DNA of 64,000 nucleotides from Nocardiopsis ganjiahuensis DSM 45031 (GTDB lineage: Bacteria; Actinomycetota; Actinomycetes; Streptosporangiales; Streptosporangiaceae), in contig NZ_ANBA01000015.1 of NCBI RefSeq assembly GCF_000341085.1, positions 62,001 to 126,000 on the forward strand, read 5' to 3'. This document shows, one piece after another, positions 43,555 through 51,823 of the stretch. Under the pieces are notes generated by a model that was given only the letters and a program-made list of their open reading frames with translations, was not told the origin of the DNA and made no database searches. The position numbers and the translations under genes were made by a program. Within the stretch, counting starts at the first letter, position 1. Every line of letters begins with the position of its first letter.

Positions 43555-45386
43555 GGTGCCCCCTCGTCCTGGCGGTACCCCTGCGCCTGGATGGAGAACA
43601 GCCGGGCGTACACCCCGTCCGCGGCCATCAGCTCCCCGTGCGTTCCCGACTCGGTGACCGTCCCCTCGTCGAGCACCACGATCCGGTCCGCGTCGCGCAG
43701 AGCACCGAGCCGGTGGGAGACCAGCAGGCTGGTGCGGCCCCGGCGCCGTTCCCTGAGCCGTGTGTGCAACTCGTGCTCCGCCTCCGCGTCCAGCCCGGCG
43801 CTGGGCTCGTCGAGGATGAGCAGGTCACGTTCCTCCCGGAGCAGGGCGCGGGCGATCGCGACCCGCTGCTGCTGGCCGCCGGAGAGGTCGACGCCCTGTG
43901 CGTTCTCCTCCCCCTGGAAGAAGATCCGGGTGATGAGCGTGTCGTAGCCGCTTGGGAGCGCGGCGATCGCATCGTGGACACCCGCGCGGTGAGCGGCGGT
44001 CTCGATGGCCGCGCGGTCCTCGAAACGGCTCAGGTCGCCCAGCCCGATGTTCTCGGCGGCGGTCATGTCATAGGTCATGAAGTCCTGGAACACCGCGCCG
44101 ATCCGCTCGCGCAGGGCTTCGGGGGCCACCTGGCGGATATCGGTCCCGTCCCAGGTGATGGTGCCGTGATCGGGGTCGTAGAACCGGCACAGCAGCTTGG
44201 CCAGGGTGCTCTTGCCCGACCCGTTGAGCCCGACCAGGCCCAGCGCCGTCCCCGCGGGGATGTCCAGGTCGACCCCCTTCAGGACCCAGGGGTGGTCGGG
44301 GGTGTAGCGGAACCACACGTCGCGCAGCTCGATACGGCCGGTCAGCGGGGCGACCCGTGCCGTTCCGGTGGGCAGGTCCGGTTCGATCGCGACGATGGAG
44401 CGGTAGTGCGTGAACAGCAGCAGTCGCTGGTGGGCCTGGGCCAGGAGTGAGATCATCCCGGCCATCCCCTGCTGCACCGCGCCGACCGCGGCGATGTACA
44501 GGGCGACGTCGCCGACGGCCCCCCGGCCCTGGCCCGCCTGGAAGATCACCCACACGAGCCCCCCGCCGGAGATCAGTGCGGCCAGCAGCCCGGCGGCGAC
44601 CTGGACGAGCATGTCGCGCCGGTCCATGAGTCGGGTCTCCGTGTTGGCCGTGCGGCGCTCGGCCAGCATGCGTCGGCGGAGCATGTCGCCGAGGCCGAAG
44701 AGGCGGATCTCCTTCGCCGCCTCCGCGCTCGACATCAGGTCGCGGTAGAAGAGCTCCCTGCGCTCGACCGGGCCGAGCTGCCAGACCATGGCCGCCCGTC
44801 GGCGCGACAGCTCCAGCTGTCCCCACAGCGGTGGCAGGGTTCCGAGCAGGACGACCACGGCCAGCAGCGGGTGGATCACCACGAGGGAGGTCACGAAGCC
44901 GAGGACCGTCACGAGTCCGCCCAGCAGACCGAGAACGGCCTGGAGGACCTGGGCCGGGGTCTGGCCGCCGCTGTCGGCCGCCAACCGCAGGCGGTCGAGG
45001 AAGGCCGGGTTCTCGAACCGGCCGAGCCCGGAGAGCCGGTTGACCGACGTGAACAGGTGGTCGTCCGCGTGCAGGCCGACCCTGCGGGCCAACTCGTCCT
45101 CCGCGTACGTCTGCACCGCGGTGGTCACGGCGGTCAGGAGTCCGAGGGTGGCCAGCAGGACGGCTACCACCAGCACTGTCGCCATCACGGCGTCGACGGC
45201 CAGGTCGTTGAGGACCGTGCGCATGAGCCAGGCGGTGGCGACCGGTACCGCACCCGCGGTGACGGCCAGGAGGGCCAGCCCGAGCGCCCACCAGCGGCCC
45301 GCCTGCCACACGAGCCGGACCGCGGGAAGCAGGCCGGCGACGACGTGGCGACCGCCGAGTCGGGGGGTGTTTTCCGTCGTGTCCAT
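43548..45386 (-). CDS. ABC exporter (fused TMD-NBD) of the peptide cluster
   Basis: A 612-aa half-transporter with six transmembrane helices in residues 20-320 and one NBD: Walker A GLNGSGKST, signature LSGGQQQR, Walker B LLILDEPSAGLD, H-loop LLVSHRLG. There is no N-terminal C39 peptidase domain. The architecture resembles the LanT/McjD-type exporters of small peptides and would act as a homodimer. ATG 45386 lies 3 bp after the thioredoxin-like stop. Its context between a secreted thioredoxin, a signal-peptidase-like protease and a cysteine-rich precursor makes peptide export the likely role. Confidence 0.92.
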   Translation of the reverse strand: MDTTENTPRLGGRHVVAGLLPAVRLVWQAGRWWALGLALLAVTAGAVPVATAWLMRTVLNDLAVDAVMATVLVVAVLLATLGLLTAVTTAVQTYAEDELARRVGLHADDHLFTSVNRLSGLGRFENPAFLDRLRLAADSGGQTPAQVLQAVLGLLGGLVTVLGFVTSLVVIHPLLAVVVLLGTLPPLWGQLELSRRRAAMVWQLGPVERRELFYRDLMSSAEAAKEIRLFGLGDMLRRRMLAERRTANTETRLMDRRDMLVQVAAGLLAALISGGGLVWVIFQAGQGRGAVGDVALYIAAVGAVQQGMAGMISLLAQAHQRLLLFTHYRSIVAIEPDLPTGTARVAPLTGRIELRDVWFRYTPDHPWVLKGVDLDIPAGTALGLVGLNGSGKSTLAKLLCRFYDPDHGTITWDGTDIRQVAPEALRERIGAVFQDFMTYDMTAAENIGLGDLSRFEDRAAIETAAHRAGVHDAIAALPSGYDTLITRIFFQGEENAQGVDLSGGQQQRVAIARALLREERDLLILDEPSAGLDAEAEHELHTRLRERRRGRTSLLVSHRLGALRDADRIVVLDEGTVTESGTHGELMAADGVYARLFSIQAQGYRQDEGAPC

Positions 45387-45389
45387 GGC

Positions 45390-45944
45390 TCAGCGGACCG
45401 CCGTACCGAGCTCGGCTCCACCGGTCTCGGGCACGAAGACGCTGGTCGCCGTCGCGACGCCGTTCACGAGCGTGACGAAGGCCGGGGTCCCCTGGATGTC
45501 GAGGAGCCGGGGGATCTCACCGCCCCAGGGCTCGACCACCACCGGCACCGCCGGCTCCAGGAGTTCGACCATCTCCGCCTCCGCCCCGCCCTCCTCGATC
45601 ACCACGGCGAGCACACGCGCGTCCGGATGCCGTGCCGTGTGGTCGAGCAGGAGGGGGAGGCGTTCCCGGCACGGTGAGCAGTCCGGGGAGAGGACCGCCA
45701 TCAGGAGGGGCTCCGCGGTCTCCTCGAACGACAGTTCCACGCCCCGGGTGGACCGGGCCCGGAACGCCCCGACCCTGGTGCCGACGGACACCGCGGGGGC
45801 GGAGACGTCGTCGCCGACCGCCTTCGGCCTGTTCGCCAGGAGCTCGGTGTGCTGCCGCAGCCTGCGGACCACCCCCACCGCCAACAGGAGGTTCAGCAGG
45901 CCGAGTGCTCCTGTCAGGACTATCGCGACGACCATGAAAAACAC
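45390..45944 (-). CDS. Membrane-anchored MauD/TlpA-like thioredoxin of the peptide cluster
   Basis: A 184-aa protein with an N-terminal membrane anchor (residues 2-27), a polar linker and a thioredoxin-fold domain facing outside. The redox centre Cys-Ser-Pro-Cys is at 89-92 (LSPDCSPCRER) and the cis-Pro loop is GTPAFV. The GTG at 45944 is preferred: it follows GAGAGG at six bases, whereas TTG 45965 upstream lacks a good site. It matches MauD, the partner of MauE, and MauE lies in the same operon. Together they would form or correct the disulfide bonds of the exported six-cysteine peptide. Confidence 0.85.
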   Translation of the reverse strand: MFFMVVAIVLTGALGLLNLLLAVGVVRRLRQHTELLANRPKAVGDDVSAPAVSVGTRVGAFRARSTRGVELSFEETAEPLLMAVLSPDCSPCRERLPLLLDHTARHPDARVLAVVIEEGGAEAEMVELLEPAVPVVVEPWGGEIPRLLDIQGTPAFVTLVNGVATATSVFVPETGGAELGTAVR

Positions 45945-45973
45945 GACGTACCTCTCGTTCCACAACGAATTCG

Positions 45974-46003
45974 GTGGGGGCGGAGCACGTGCTCCGCCCC
46001 CAC
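45974..46003 (-). terminator. Perfect 30-bp palindrome between precursor gene and biosynthetic operon
   Basis: GTGGGGGCGGAGCAC (45974-45988) is followed directly by its exact complement (45989-46003). It lies 28 bp past the precursor stop and 30 bp before the thioredoxin start. Without a T-tract it probably acts as an attenuator or 3' stabiliser that keeps precursor mRNA in excess. Confidence 0.75.
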
Positions 46004-46030
46004 GTCCTCACCTCGGATCAGGTGCTCTGA

Positions 46031-46234
46031 CTAGCAGGTGCCGCAGGACAGTTCGCGGATCTGAGTTCCGCTGCTGCAGTTCCGCGACTGGTACTGGACC
46101 TTGTTGGTCCAGAAGAGTCCGCACCTGTTGCAGTGCGAGTTTTTCCACCCGGTGCAGGAAGCGGCTTCGACCCGCACCTGCGGGACAACGGACTGGATCA
46201 TTCGGTCGCTCAGCGACGTGATCAGACTGATCAT
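46031..46234 (-). CDS. Precursor of a secreted six-cysteine peptide (RiPP/bacteriocin-like)
   Basis: A 67-aa peptide. The leader (about residues 1-24, ISLITSLSDRMIQSVVPQV then RVEA) is amphipathic and not a Sec signal. The core holds cysteines at 27, 35, 38, 53, 64 and 67, with two CxxC pairs (CNRC, CGTC), four aromatic residues and a net positive charge. A Val22-x-Ala24 site fits cleavage by an S26 protease, giving a mature peptide of about 43 aa. The ATG at 46234 follows AAGGGA at seven bases. Genes for export, proteolysis and disulfide formation follow on the same strand, and a SARP gene is divergent. No family is recognised. Confidence 0.8.
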   Translation of the reverse strand: MISLITSLSDRMIQSVVPQVRVEAASCTGWKNSHCNRCGLFWTNKVQYQSRNCSSGTQIRELSCGTC

Positions 46235-46555
46235 GACGGGTCCCTTCTCGACGTGTGCCGTGTTCGGCGATCAGCAGACAACCACCGTCCGGTACACGGA
46301 GGGTTCACAGCTGATTCATCAGACCGAAAAACTTCCACCAGCCTCCCGAACAGCCAACACGCCATCGAAACTCGATACCAAGGCGGCCGGGACCGGCCAA
46401 TCACGGTTCCATATCTCGCGCGCAGGTTAGGATACGCTCACCGGACGATGAATTTGATCATCGCCTTTCCATCGGATGTACGAGAAGAATAGAAACACCC
46501 ATCGAAAGTCCTCATGATCAGCAGTCATCTGAAATAAGGGCGGACAGAGATATTC
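46235..46555. promoter_or_regulatory. Divergent promoter region between SARP and precursor genes
   Basis: A 321-bp region with clearly lower GC than its surroundings. It contains three copies of CCATCGRA: 46362 and 46499 (both CCATCGAAA) and 46469 (CCATCGGA). SARP proteins bind direct heptamer repeats near -35 boxes, so these are candidate sites, but their spacing (107 and 30 bp) is not the standard 11 or 22 bp. No gene is seen. Confidence 0.45.
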
Positions 46556-47380
46556 ATGGACTTCAGAATGCTCGGACCACTCGAAGTCACGGACGACTCA
46601 GGGGAGCCTGTTCCCGTCAACCGCAAAAAACACCGCCAACTCCTGGCCACCCTCCTGGTACGGGCGAACAGCGTGGTGCCCTTCGGCCGGATGGTTGACA
46701 ACATCTGGGGCGACGTCCCCCCGCGCTCGGCACGCGGGAACGTCAAGACGTACGTCTCCCAGCTGCGTCAGCGGATCGACCGGATCGAGACCGGAGGCGA
46801 CGGCTACCGCATCCGGGTCGGGGAGCACGAACTGGACTCCTGTGTCTTCGACGCCTTGCTGCGACGGGGCCTGCGACAGTTCACGGAGGGGCACCTGACC
46901 GAGGCGGCACAGATCCTCGAGGAGGCACTCGACCTGTGGCGCGGTGACGTCCTCCAGGGCACGTCCCTGTACAACGACCTGGCGCTCGCCCACACGCACC
47001 TGGACGAGCAGCGCTTCACCTGTTTCAAACACCTGATGGACGTACGGCTGGCCCAGGGCCGGCACTCGGAGGTCCTCGCCCGCCTGCGCCCGGTGATGGG
47101 CTCCCACCTGCTGCACGAACAGCTGTGCGGACTGCAGATGATGGCCCTGTACCGCGACGGTCGCTGCGCCGAGGCACTCGTCTCCTACGAGGACATGCGC
47201 GCACGCCTGGCCGGGGAGCTGGGTGTGGATCCCAGCCCGGAACTGCAGCAACTGCACCTGCGGATCCTGGCCCACGACCCGAAGCTGTCCGGTCCCTCTG
47301 TCCGGCTCCCCGTGCCGCAGGAGAGCCCGGGCCTCCCGTCACGGATACCGCTGACCCATCTGTCAGGTCAGTACACCTAG
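46556..47380 (+). CDS. SARP family transcriptional activator
   Basis: A 274-aa regulator with an OmpR-like winged helix (residues 1-92; RKKHRQLLATLLVRANSVV through NVKTYVSQLRQRID) and a bacterial transcriptional activation domain of helical repeats (95-245). There is no NB-ARC extension, so it is a short SARP like ActII-ORF4. The start is ATG 46556; the ribosome binding site is weak. SARPs switch on neighbouring specialised-metabolite clusters, and this one is divergent from the cysteine-rich peptide gene. It is very probably the pathway-specific activator. No TTA codon is obvious in the frame. Confidence 0.9.
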   Translation: MDFRMLGPLEVTDDSGEPVPVNRKKHRQLLATLLVRANSVVPFGRMVDNIWGDVPPRSARGNVKTYVSQLRQRIDRIETGGDGYRIRVGEHELDSCVFDALLRRGLRQFTEGHLTEAAQILEEALDLWRGDVLQGTSLYNDLALAHTHLDEQRFTCFKHLMDVRLAQGRHSEVLARLRPVMGSHLLHEQLCGLQMMALYRDGRCAEALVSYEDMRARLAGELGVDPSPELQQLHLRILAHDPKLSGPSVRLPVPQESPGLPSRIPLTHLSGQYT

Positions 47381-47923
47381 GCCGCGGCGGACACACCCCC
47401 GGAGCCACCGACCCTGGAGCCACCGGCCCCGGGCAACGCAGGGACTCCCCCTGAGACCGGGGCACGGCGGTACGAACCCCGCCCCGAACCGCGAGCGATC
47501 CCGCATCCGAAGTTCCCGGGTGTCCGAGGATGGCCACTTCCGGACACCCCCGCCCTCCGCTCACCCGTGGGTACCGTTCGCACGGAACCGGCCCGGCGGC
47601 AACCAGCGAGGTGTCGGAGCGATCACCGAGCGTGAGCGTGGACGCCGGCATCCCCGCAGGCAGCGGCCCCGCACACCAGCTCCGCCACCACCCGAGGGAC
47701 CCGCGGCCGGAGCGGGAACCGGGCACGGGTGTGGGGCGTACGCCTCCCCAGCGTCATCGGAGGAGGGCAACAAGGGGTGACAAGCACCACCGATCGGCAC
47801 AGAATGGACCTGTACGGCCGGTGCGGGCCCCCTGATGACCGGGCTCGCGGAGATCCGATCCGCCTCGGTGGAGGCACAGCGGGTCCCTGGCCTCTCACAT
47901 TTCCCCACCGGAGGAGACACCGG
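47381..47923. other. Non-coding stretch downstream of the SARP gene
   Basis: About 540 bp without a convincing gene. Several long open frames exist on both strands, but none has good codon use with a ribosome binding site. The last 60 bp carry the promoter and GGAGGAG site of the next gene. Confidence 0.5.
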
Positions 47924-48613
47924 ATGGAAGGCGCCCTGTCCCTGATCGCCCTGGTCGCCGTGGTGGTGTCGGCCGGAGCGATCACGGTCGCCGCGCACTT
48001 TCGCAAGGAACGGGTCAGCGAGCTGAAGGGGTGGGCCGGCGAACACGGCTGGCACTACACCGAGCACCATCCGCGCCCGCTGGAGGAGGCGGTCCTGCCT
48101 CTGGCCCTGCGCGGCAAGGACCCGCGTGTGCAGCACGTGCTCACCGGGCGGCGCGGGGCACACCTGGTCACCATGTTCGAGCTCACACACAGCTCCTCCA
48201 CGGCCGCACGGCGCGGCACGGGTCGGGCCAGGCACACCCACCGCGTCGTGGCGGTGCACACACCGGGCGTCGGGGCGGACCTGGAGATCCGCCGGCGCGA
48301 CCTGGCGCGTACCGTGTCCCTTGACGGCAGAGGCGGCCCGGAGGAGGTCGACCGGTCCTTCGCCGAGGCCTTCCACACCGTCGGCTCCGACGACCGCTTC
48401 ACCCGCACCGTCCTGGACCACGACACGGTCTCCTGGCTGCTGTCGGACTGCCGGTCGCGTTCCCTCCCGGTGCGCTTCACCGGCGGCCACGTCATGACCT
48501 GGGCGGCCATGCGACTGGACCCCGACCGCGCCCTGACCGCGGCGGACTACCTGATCGAACTGGTGATCCGGGTCCCCGACCAGGCCTGGGAACGCAACAC
48601 CACGGGCTCCTGA
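47924..48613 (+). CDS. Single-pass membrane protein of unknown function
   Basis: A 229-aa protein with one N-terminal transmembrane helix (about 4-26) and a cytoplasmic or periplasmic mixed alpha/beta domain (ELKGWAGEHGWHYTEHH; FTRTVLDHDTVSWLLSDC). The pattern resembles DUF3137-like or other actinobacterial membrane proteins that carry one TM helix and a soluble domain, but no firm family can be named. The ATG at 47924 follows GGAGGAG. It lies between the peptide cluster and the small duplicated-motif protein, with no clear functional link. Confidence 0.8.
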   Translation: MEGALSLIALVAVVVSAGAITVAAHFRKERVSELKGWAGEHGWHYTEHHPRPLEEAVLPLALRGKDPRVQHVLTGRRGAHLVTMFELTHSSSTAARRGTGRARHTHRVVAVHTPGVGADLEIRRRDLARTVSLDGRGGPEEVDRSFAEAFHTVGSDDRFTRTVLDHDTVSWLLSDCRSRSLPVRFTGGHVMTWAAMRLDPDRALTAADYLIELVIRVPDQAWERNTTGS

Positions 48614-48696
48614 ACAGCATCACCGCCCCCGAACGTGCGGCCCTTGCGGGAGAGGCCGATAAAATCCGGCTTGCCCCAACGCACAAGGAGTACCTC

Positions 48697-48855
48697 ATGA
48701 GCGACCCCAACGCCACACACCGCATCTCGCGCGCGGACCTGTTCCGCGACGACGAGGAGGAGACCGCGCCGGACCCCAACGCCACCGCGAAGATCTCCCG
48801 CGAGGACCTCTTCAAGGACGAGAAGGACGGCAAGAGCCCGAGTGAGCGCGGCTGA
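48697..48855 (+). CDS. Small acidic protein with an internal duplicated motif
   Basis: A 52-aa protein below usual size cut-offs. It contains two copies of the motif Asp-Pro-Asn-Ala-Thr-x-x-Ile-Ser-Arg-x-Asp-Leu-Phe-(Arg/Lys)-Asp, starting at residues 3 and 26, each followed by an acidic run. The ribosome binding site AAGGAG is perfect and six bases from ATG 48697. A TAAAAT -10 element lies at 48660-48665. A very strong terminator follows the stop. Signals and repeat conservation support a real, highly expressed gene. Family and function are unknown. Confidence 0.75.
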   Translation: MSDPNATHRISRADLFRDDEEETAPDPNATAKISREDLFKDEKDGKSPSERG

Positions 48856-48871
48856 CCCGCCCCGTCCCGAT

Positions 48872-48915
48872 ACAGCGGAGCGCCCGCCCCCGGCAGGGGA
48901 CGGGCGCTCCGCTGT
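48872..48915. terminator. Strong bidirectional terminator
   Basis: ACAGCGGAGCGCCCG (48872-48886) and its exact complement (48901-48915) form a 15-bp stem, with an inner CCCC/GGGG. It lies between the small protein and the convergent thrS. Confidence 0.85.
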
Positions 48916-48948
48916 CTCTCACGGGCCGCGGGCCCGGACAGCAGGTCC

Positions 48949-50925
48949 CTACGGGCGGCGCTCGCGGACGGCGGCGACGATCTCGGCCACCGCCTCGTCC
49001 ACGGGAACACCGTTGTTCTGCGAACCGTCGCGGTAGCGGAAGGACACCGCGTTCTTGCTGATGTCCTCGTCACCGGCCAGCAGCATGAAGGGCACCTTCT
49101 GCTTCTGGGCGTTGCGGATCTTCTTCTGCATCCGGTCGTCGCTGGCGTCGACCTCGACGCGGATCCCCTCCGCGCGCAGCTTGGCGGCGACCTCCTGCAG
49201 GTACGGGACGTGCTCGTCGGCGATGGGGATGCCCACCGCCTGGACCGGGGCCAGCCAGGCCGGGAAGGCGCCGGCGTAGTGCTCCAGCAGCACGGCGAAG
49301 AACCGCTCGATGGAGCCGAACAGGGCGCGGTGGATCATCACCGGGCGCTGACGGGTGCCGTCGGCGGCGGTGTACTCCAGGTCGAAGCGCTCGGGCAGGT
49401 TGAAGTCCAGCTGGATGGTGGACATCTGCCAGGTACGGCCGATGGCGTCCTTGGCCTGCACGGAGATCTTCGGGCCGTAGAAGGCGGCGCCGCCCGGGTC
49501 CAGGACCAGCTCCAGGCCCTGCTTCTCGGCGGCCCGGCGCAGGGTGTCGGTGGCCTCGTCCCAGCTGGCGTCGTCACCGACGTACTTCTCCGGGTCCTTG
49601 GTGGACAGCTCCAGGTAGAAGTCCTCCAGGCCGTAGTCGCGCAGCAGCTCCAGCACGAAGGTGAGCAGCGAGTCCAGCTCGTCGGCCATCTGCTCGCGGG
49701 TGCAGTAGATGTGCGCGTCGTCCTGGGTGAAGCCGCGGGCGCGGGTCAGGCCGTGCACCACACCGGACTTCTCGTACCGGTACACGGTGCCGAACTCGAA
49801 CATGCGCAGCGGCAGCTCACGGTAGGAGCGCCCGCGCGCGTCGAAGATCAGGTTGTGCATCGGGCAGTTCATCGGCTTCAGGTAGTAGTCCTGACCGCCG
49901 TCGAGCTGCATGGGGGGGTACATGCCGTCCGCGTACCAGTCCAGGTGCCCCGACTTCTCGAACAGGGCGCTCTTGGTGGCGTGCGGCGAGTAGACGAACT
50001 CGTAGCCGCTCTCCTCGTGGCGCTTGCGCGAGTAGTCCTCCATCACCCGGCGGATGACACCGCCCCTGGGGTGGAAGACGGCCAGGCCGGAGCCGATCTC
50101 GTCCGGGATGGAGAACAGGTCGAGCTCGGAGCCGAGCTTGCGGTGGTCCCGCTTCTCGGCCTCCTCCAGGAAGGCCAGGTACTCCTTGAGCGCGTCCTTG
50201 TTCTCCCAGGCGGTGCCGTAGACGCGCTGGAGCTGCGGGTTGGTCTCCTTGCCGCGCCAGTAGGCGGCGGCGGTGCGCATCAGCTTGAAGGCCGGGATCG
50301 CCTTGGTGGTGGGGATGTGCGGACCGCGGCACAGGTCCTTCCAGCACAGCTCGCCGGTGCGGGAGTGGATGTTGTCGTAGATGGTGAGCTCACCGGCGCC
50401 GACCTCGGCGGAGGCGCCCTCGGCGGCCTCCGCGGCACCGCCCTTGAGGCCGATCAGCTCCAGCTTGTAGGGCTCGGTGGCGAGCTCGGCGCGGGCGTCG
50501 TCGTCGGAGACGACCCGGCGGTCGAAGCGCTGCCCCTGCTTGATGATCTGCTGCATCTTCTTCTCGATGCTCTTGAGATCGGCGGGGGTGAAGGGCTCGG
50601 CGACGTCGAAGTCGTAGTAGAAACCGTTCTCGACGGGCGGGCCGATACCCAGCTTGGCCTCGGGGAAGAGCTCCTGGACGGCCTGGGCGAGGACGTGCGC
50701 GGTGGAGTGGCGCAGGATCGCCCGCCCCTCGTCGGAGTCGATCGCGATCGGTTCGACGGCGTCGCCGTCGGAGAGCTCCCAGGCCAGGTCGCGGGGCTCG
50801 CCGTTGACCAGGGCGGCGATCACGGTCCTGCCGTCCGCCTCCAGAGCCTGCCCCGCGGTAGTCGTGGCCGCCACCGCACGCGGGGTTCCGGCGAGGGTGA
50901 TGTGCAGCTCAGACGCGGCGGACAC
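48949..50925 (-). CDS. thrS: Threonine--tRNA ligase
   Basis: A 658-aa class II aminoacyl-tRNA synthetase, full length. Domains in order: TGS (about 8-65), the editing domain with HxxxH HSTAH (73-77), the catalytic core with motif 1 ([17 protein letters not shown]), motif 2 ([14 protein letters not shown]) and motif 3 ([13 protein letters not shown]), and the anticodon-binding domain to the end. The zinc ligand Cys in KPMNCPMHN is present. The GTG at 50925 follows TAGGAG. No T-box leader is evident in the 236 bp upstream. It charges tRNA-Thr in the cytoplasm. Confidence 0.97.
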   Translation of the reverse strand: MSAASELHITLAGTPRAVAATTTAGQALEADGRTVIAALVNGEPRDLAWELSDGDAVEPIAIDSDEGRAILRHSTAHVLAQAVQELFPEAKLGIGPPVENGFYYDFDVAEPFTPADLKSIEKKMQQIIKQGQRFDRRVVSDDDARAELATEPYKLELIGLKGGAAEAAEGASAEVGAGELTIYDNIHSRTGELCWKDLCRGPHIPTTKAIPAFKLMRTAAAYWRGKETNPQLQRVYGTAWENKDALKEYLAFLEEAEKRDHRKLGSELDLFSIPDEIGSGLAVFHPRGGVIRRVMEDYSRKRHEESGYEFVYSPHATKSALFEKSGHLDWYADGMYPPMQLDGGQDYYLKPMNCPMHNLIFDARGRSYRELPLRMFEFGTVYRYEKSGVVHGLTRARGFTQDDAHIYCTREQMADELDSLLTFVLELLRDYGLEDFYLELSTKDPEKYVGDDASWDEATDTLRRAAEKQGLELVLDPGGAAFYGPKISVQAKDAIGRTWQMSTIQLDFNLPERFDLEYTAADGTRQRPVMIHRALFGSIERFFAVLLEHYAGAFPAWLAPVQAVGIPIADEHVPYLQEVAAKLRAEGIRVEVDASDDRMQKKIRNAQKQKVPFMLLAGDEDISKNAVSFRYRDGSQNNGVPVDEAVAEIVAAVRERRP

Positions 50926-51149
50926 GGTGACTCCTAGGGATTACGTCGATGTCGTGGATGCGAGCCGGCCGACGGCGGTGCGGAGGCCAGGCGTTTCGCT
51001 CCCACGATGCTATCGGCTTCGTGGTGTCCGGGGATTCTCCACAGGTCCGGGAGGAACCATTGATCACACCCGCGAGATCGGTGAGAATCAGCAGACATCC
51101 GATCACTCCCTTGGAGCCTGGTCCGAAAGCACTCGTCGCATTGACCGAA

Positions 51150-51155
51150 TACTGT
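51150..51155 (+). promoter_or_regulatory. -10 element TACTGT of a probable leaderless transcript
   Basis: TACTGT ends six bases before ATG 51162. Only a weak GAG-like sequence could serve as a ribosome binding site. Confidence 0.45.
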
Positions 51156-51161
51156 GAGCGC

Positions 51162-51611
51162 ATGTCACCGAGTCCACCGAGCGGGCCTCCGGCCCCGGAG
51201 ACATCCCCCAGTCGTCATGCCCGTCTACGACGGTGGAGGCGCCTGCGCGCACGGCTCCGCCTGTTCCGCAGACGCATGCACACGCACCCCGCCCTGCACC
51301 TTCCCTGGCGCGTTCTGGTCGGCACGGTGGGCACCGTCGTCATCCTGGCCGGAATCGCCATGCTCATCGTGCCCGGCCCCGGGATCACCTCGATTCTCCT
51401 CGGGCTGCTCGTGCTGAGCACCGAGTTCCGCTGGGCCCACCGTCTGCTGCGTCCCGCGCGCGTGTGGGCGCGCAGGGGTGAGAAATGGGCGATCCGCACC
51501 AAGAACGACCTGTTGGAGCGGTACCGCGGGCGCAGGTCCGCCAAGGCCGCGCGCCGTGACGGCACCGCTCCCCCCTCGCCTCCCTCTCCCCCGGACGCAC
51601 CTGGCGAATAG
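51162..51611 (+). CDS. PGPGW/TIGR02611-type small membrane protein
   Basis: A 149-aa protein with a strongly basic N-terminus (RHARLRRWRRLRARLRLFRRR) and two adjacent hydrophobic helices. Between them lies the family turn IVPGPGITSILLGLL, matching actinobacterial TIGR02611/PGPGW proteins (here PGPGI). The C-terminus is charged and then Pro-rich. ATG 51162 is chosen because it follows a -10 element at leaderless spacing; longer in-frame extensions have no start signals. The gene is divergent from thrS. Function of the family is unknown. Confidence 0.82.
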   Translation: MSPSPPSGPPAPETSPSRHARLRRWRRLRARLRLFRRRMHTHPALHLPWRVLVGTVGTVVILAGIAMLIVPGPGITSILLGLLVLSTEFRWAHRLLRPARVWARRGEKWAIRTKNDLLERYRGRRSAKAARRDGTAPPSPPSPPDAPGE

Positions 51612-51703
51612 GCGGGGACCTTTCCCGGCCCCGGACGCTTCCGAAACCCGCCTCCGGTCGCATACGCGCACGTTGCCCGGGCTTGGCCGGACCAAAACAA
51701 AAA

Positions 51704-51744
51704 AAGAGGGACCCAGTCCGTGCGATACGGAGTGGGTCCCTCTT
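51704..51744 (-). terminator. Rho-independent terminator of tRNA-Val(CAC)
   Basis: AAGAGGGACCCA (51704-51715) and TGGGTCCCTCTT (51733-51744) form a perfect 12-bp stem with an inner CCGT/ACGG. On the minus strand it is followed by seven T residues, a G and four more T. This is the most canonical terminator in the window. Confidence 0.92.
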
Positions 51745-51749
51745 GTCGG

Positions 51750-51823
51750 TGGGCGATACTGGACTCGAACCAGTGACCTCATCGGTGTGAACGATGCGCT
51801 CTAGCCAACTGAGCTAATCGCCC
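51750..51823 (-). tRNA. tRNA-Val (anticodon CAC)
   Basis: A 74-nt cloverleaf: acceptor GGGCGAT/ATCGCCC, D-stem GCTC/GAGC, anticodon stem CATCG/CGATG with loop TTCACAC, T-arm ACTGG-TTCGAGT-CCAGT, discriminator A. CCA is not encoded. Confidence 0.96.

Noticed and set aside
47561-48490. Minus-strand frame opposite the 47924 gene
   Set aside because: No ribosome binding site or family motif. The plus strand has a GGAGGAG site and a coherent membrane protein.
50926-51161. T-box riboswitch upstream of thrS
   Set aside because: No T-box consensus, specifier loop or terminator/antiterminator pair could be recognised in the upstream region.
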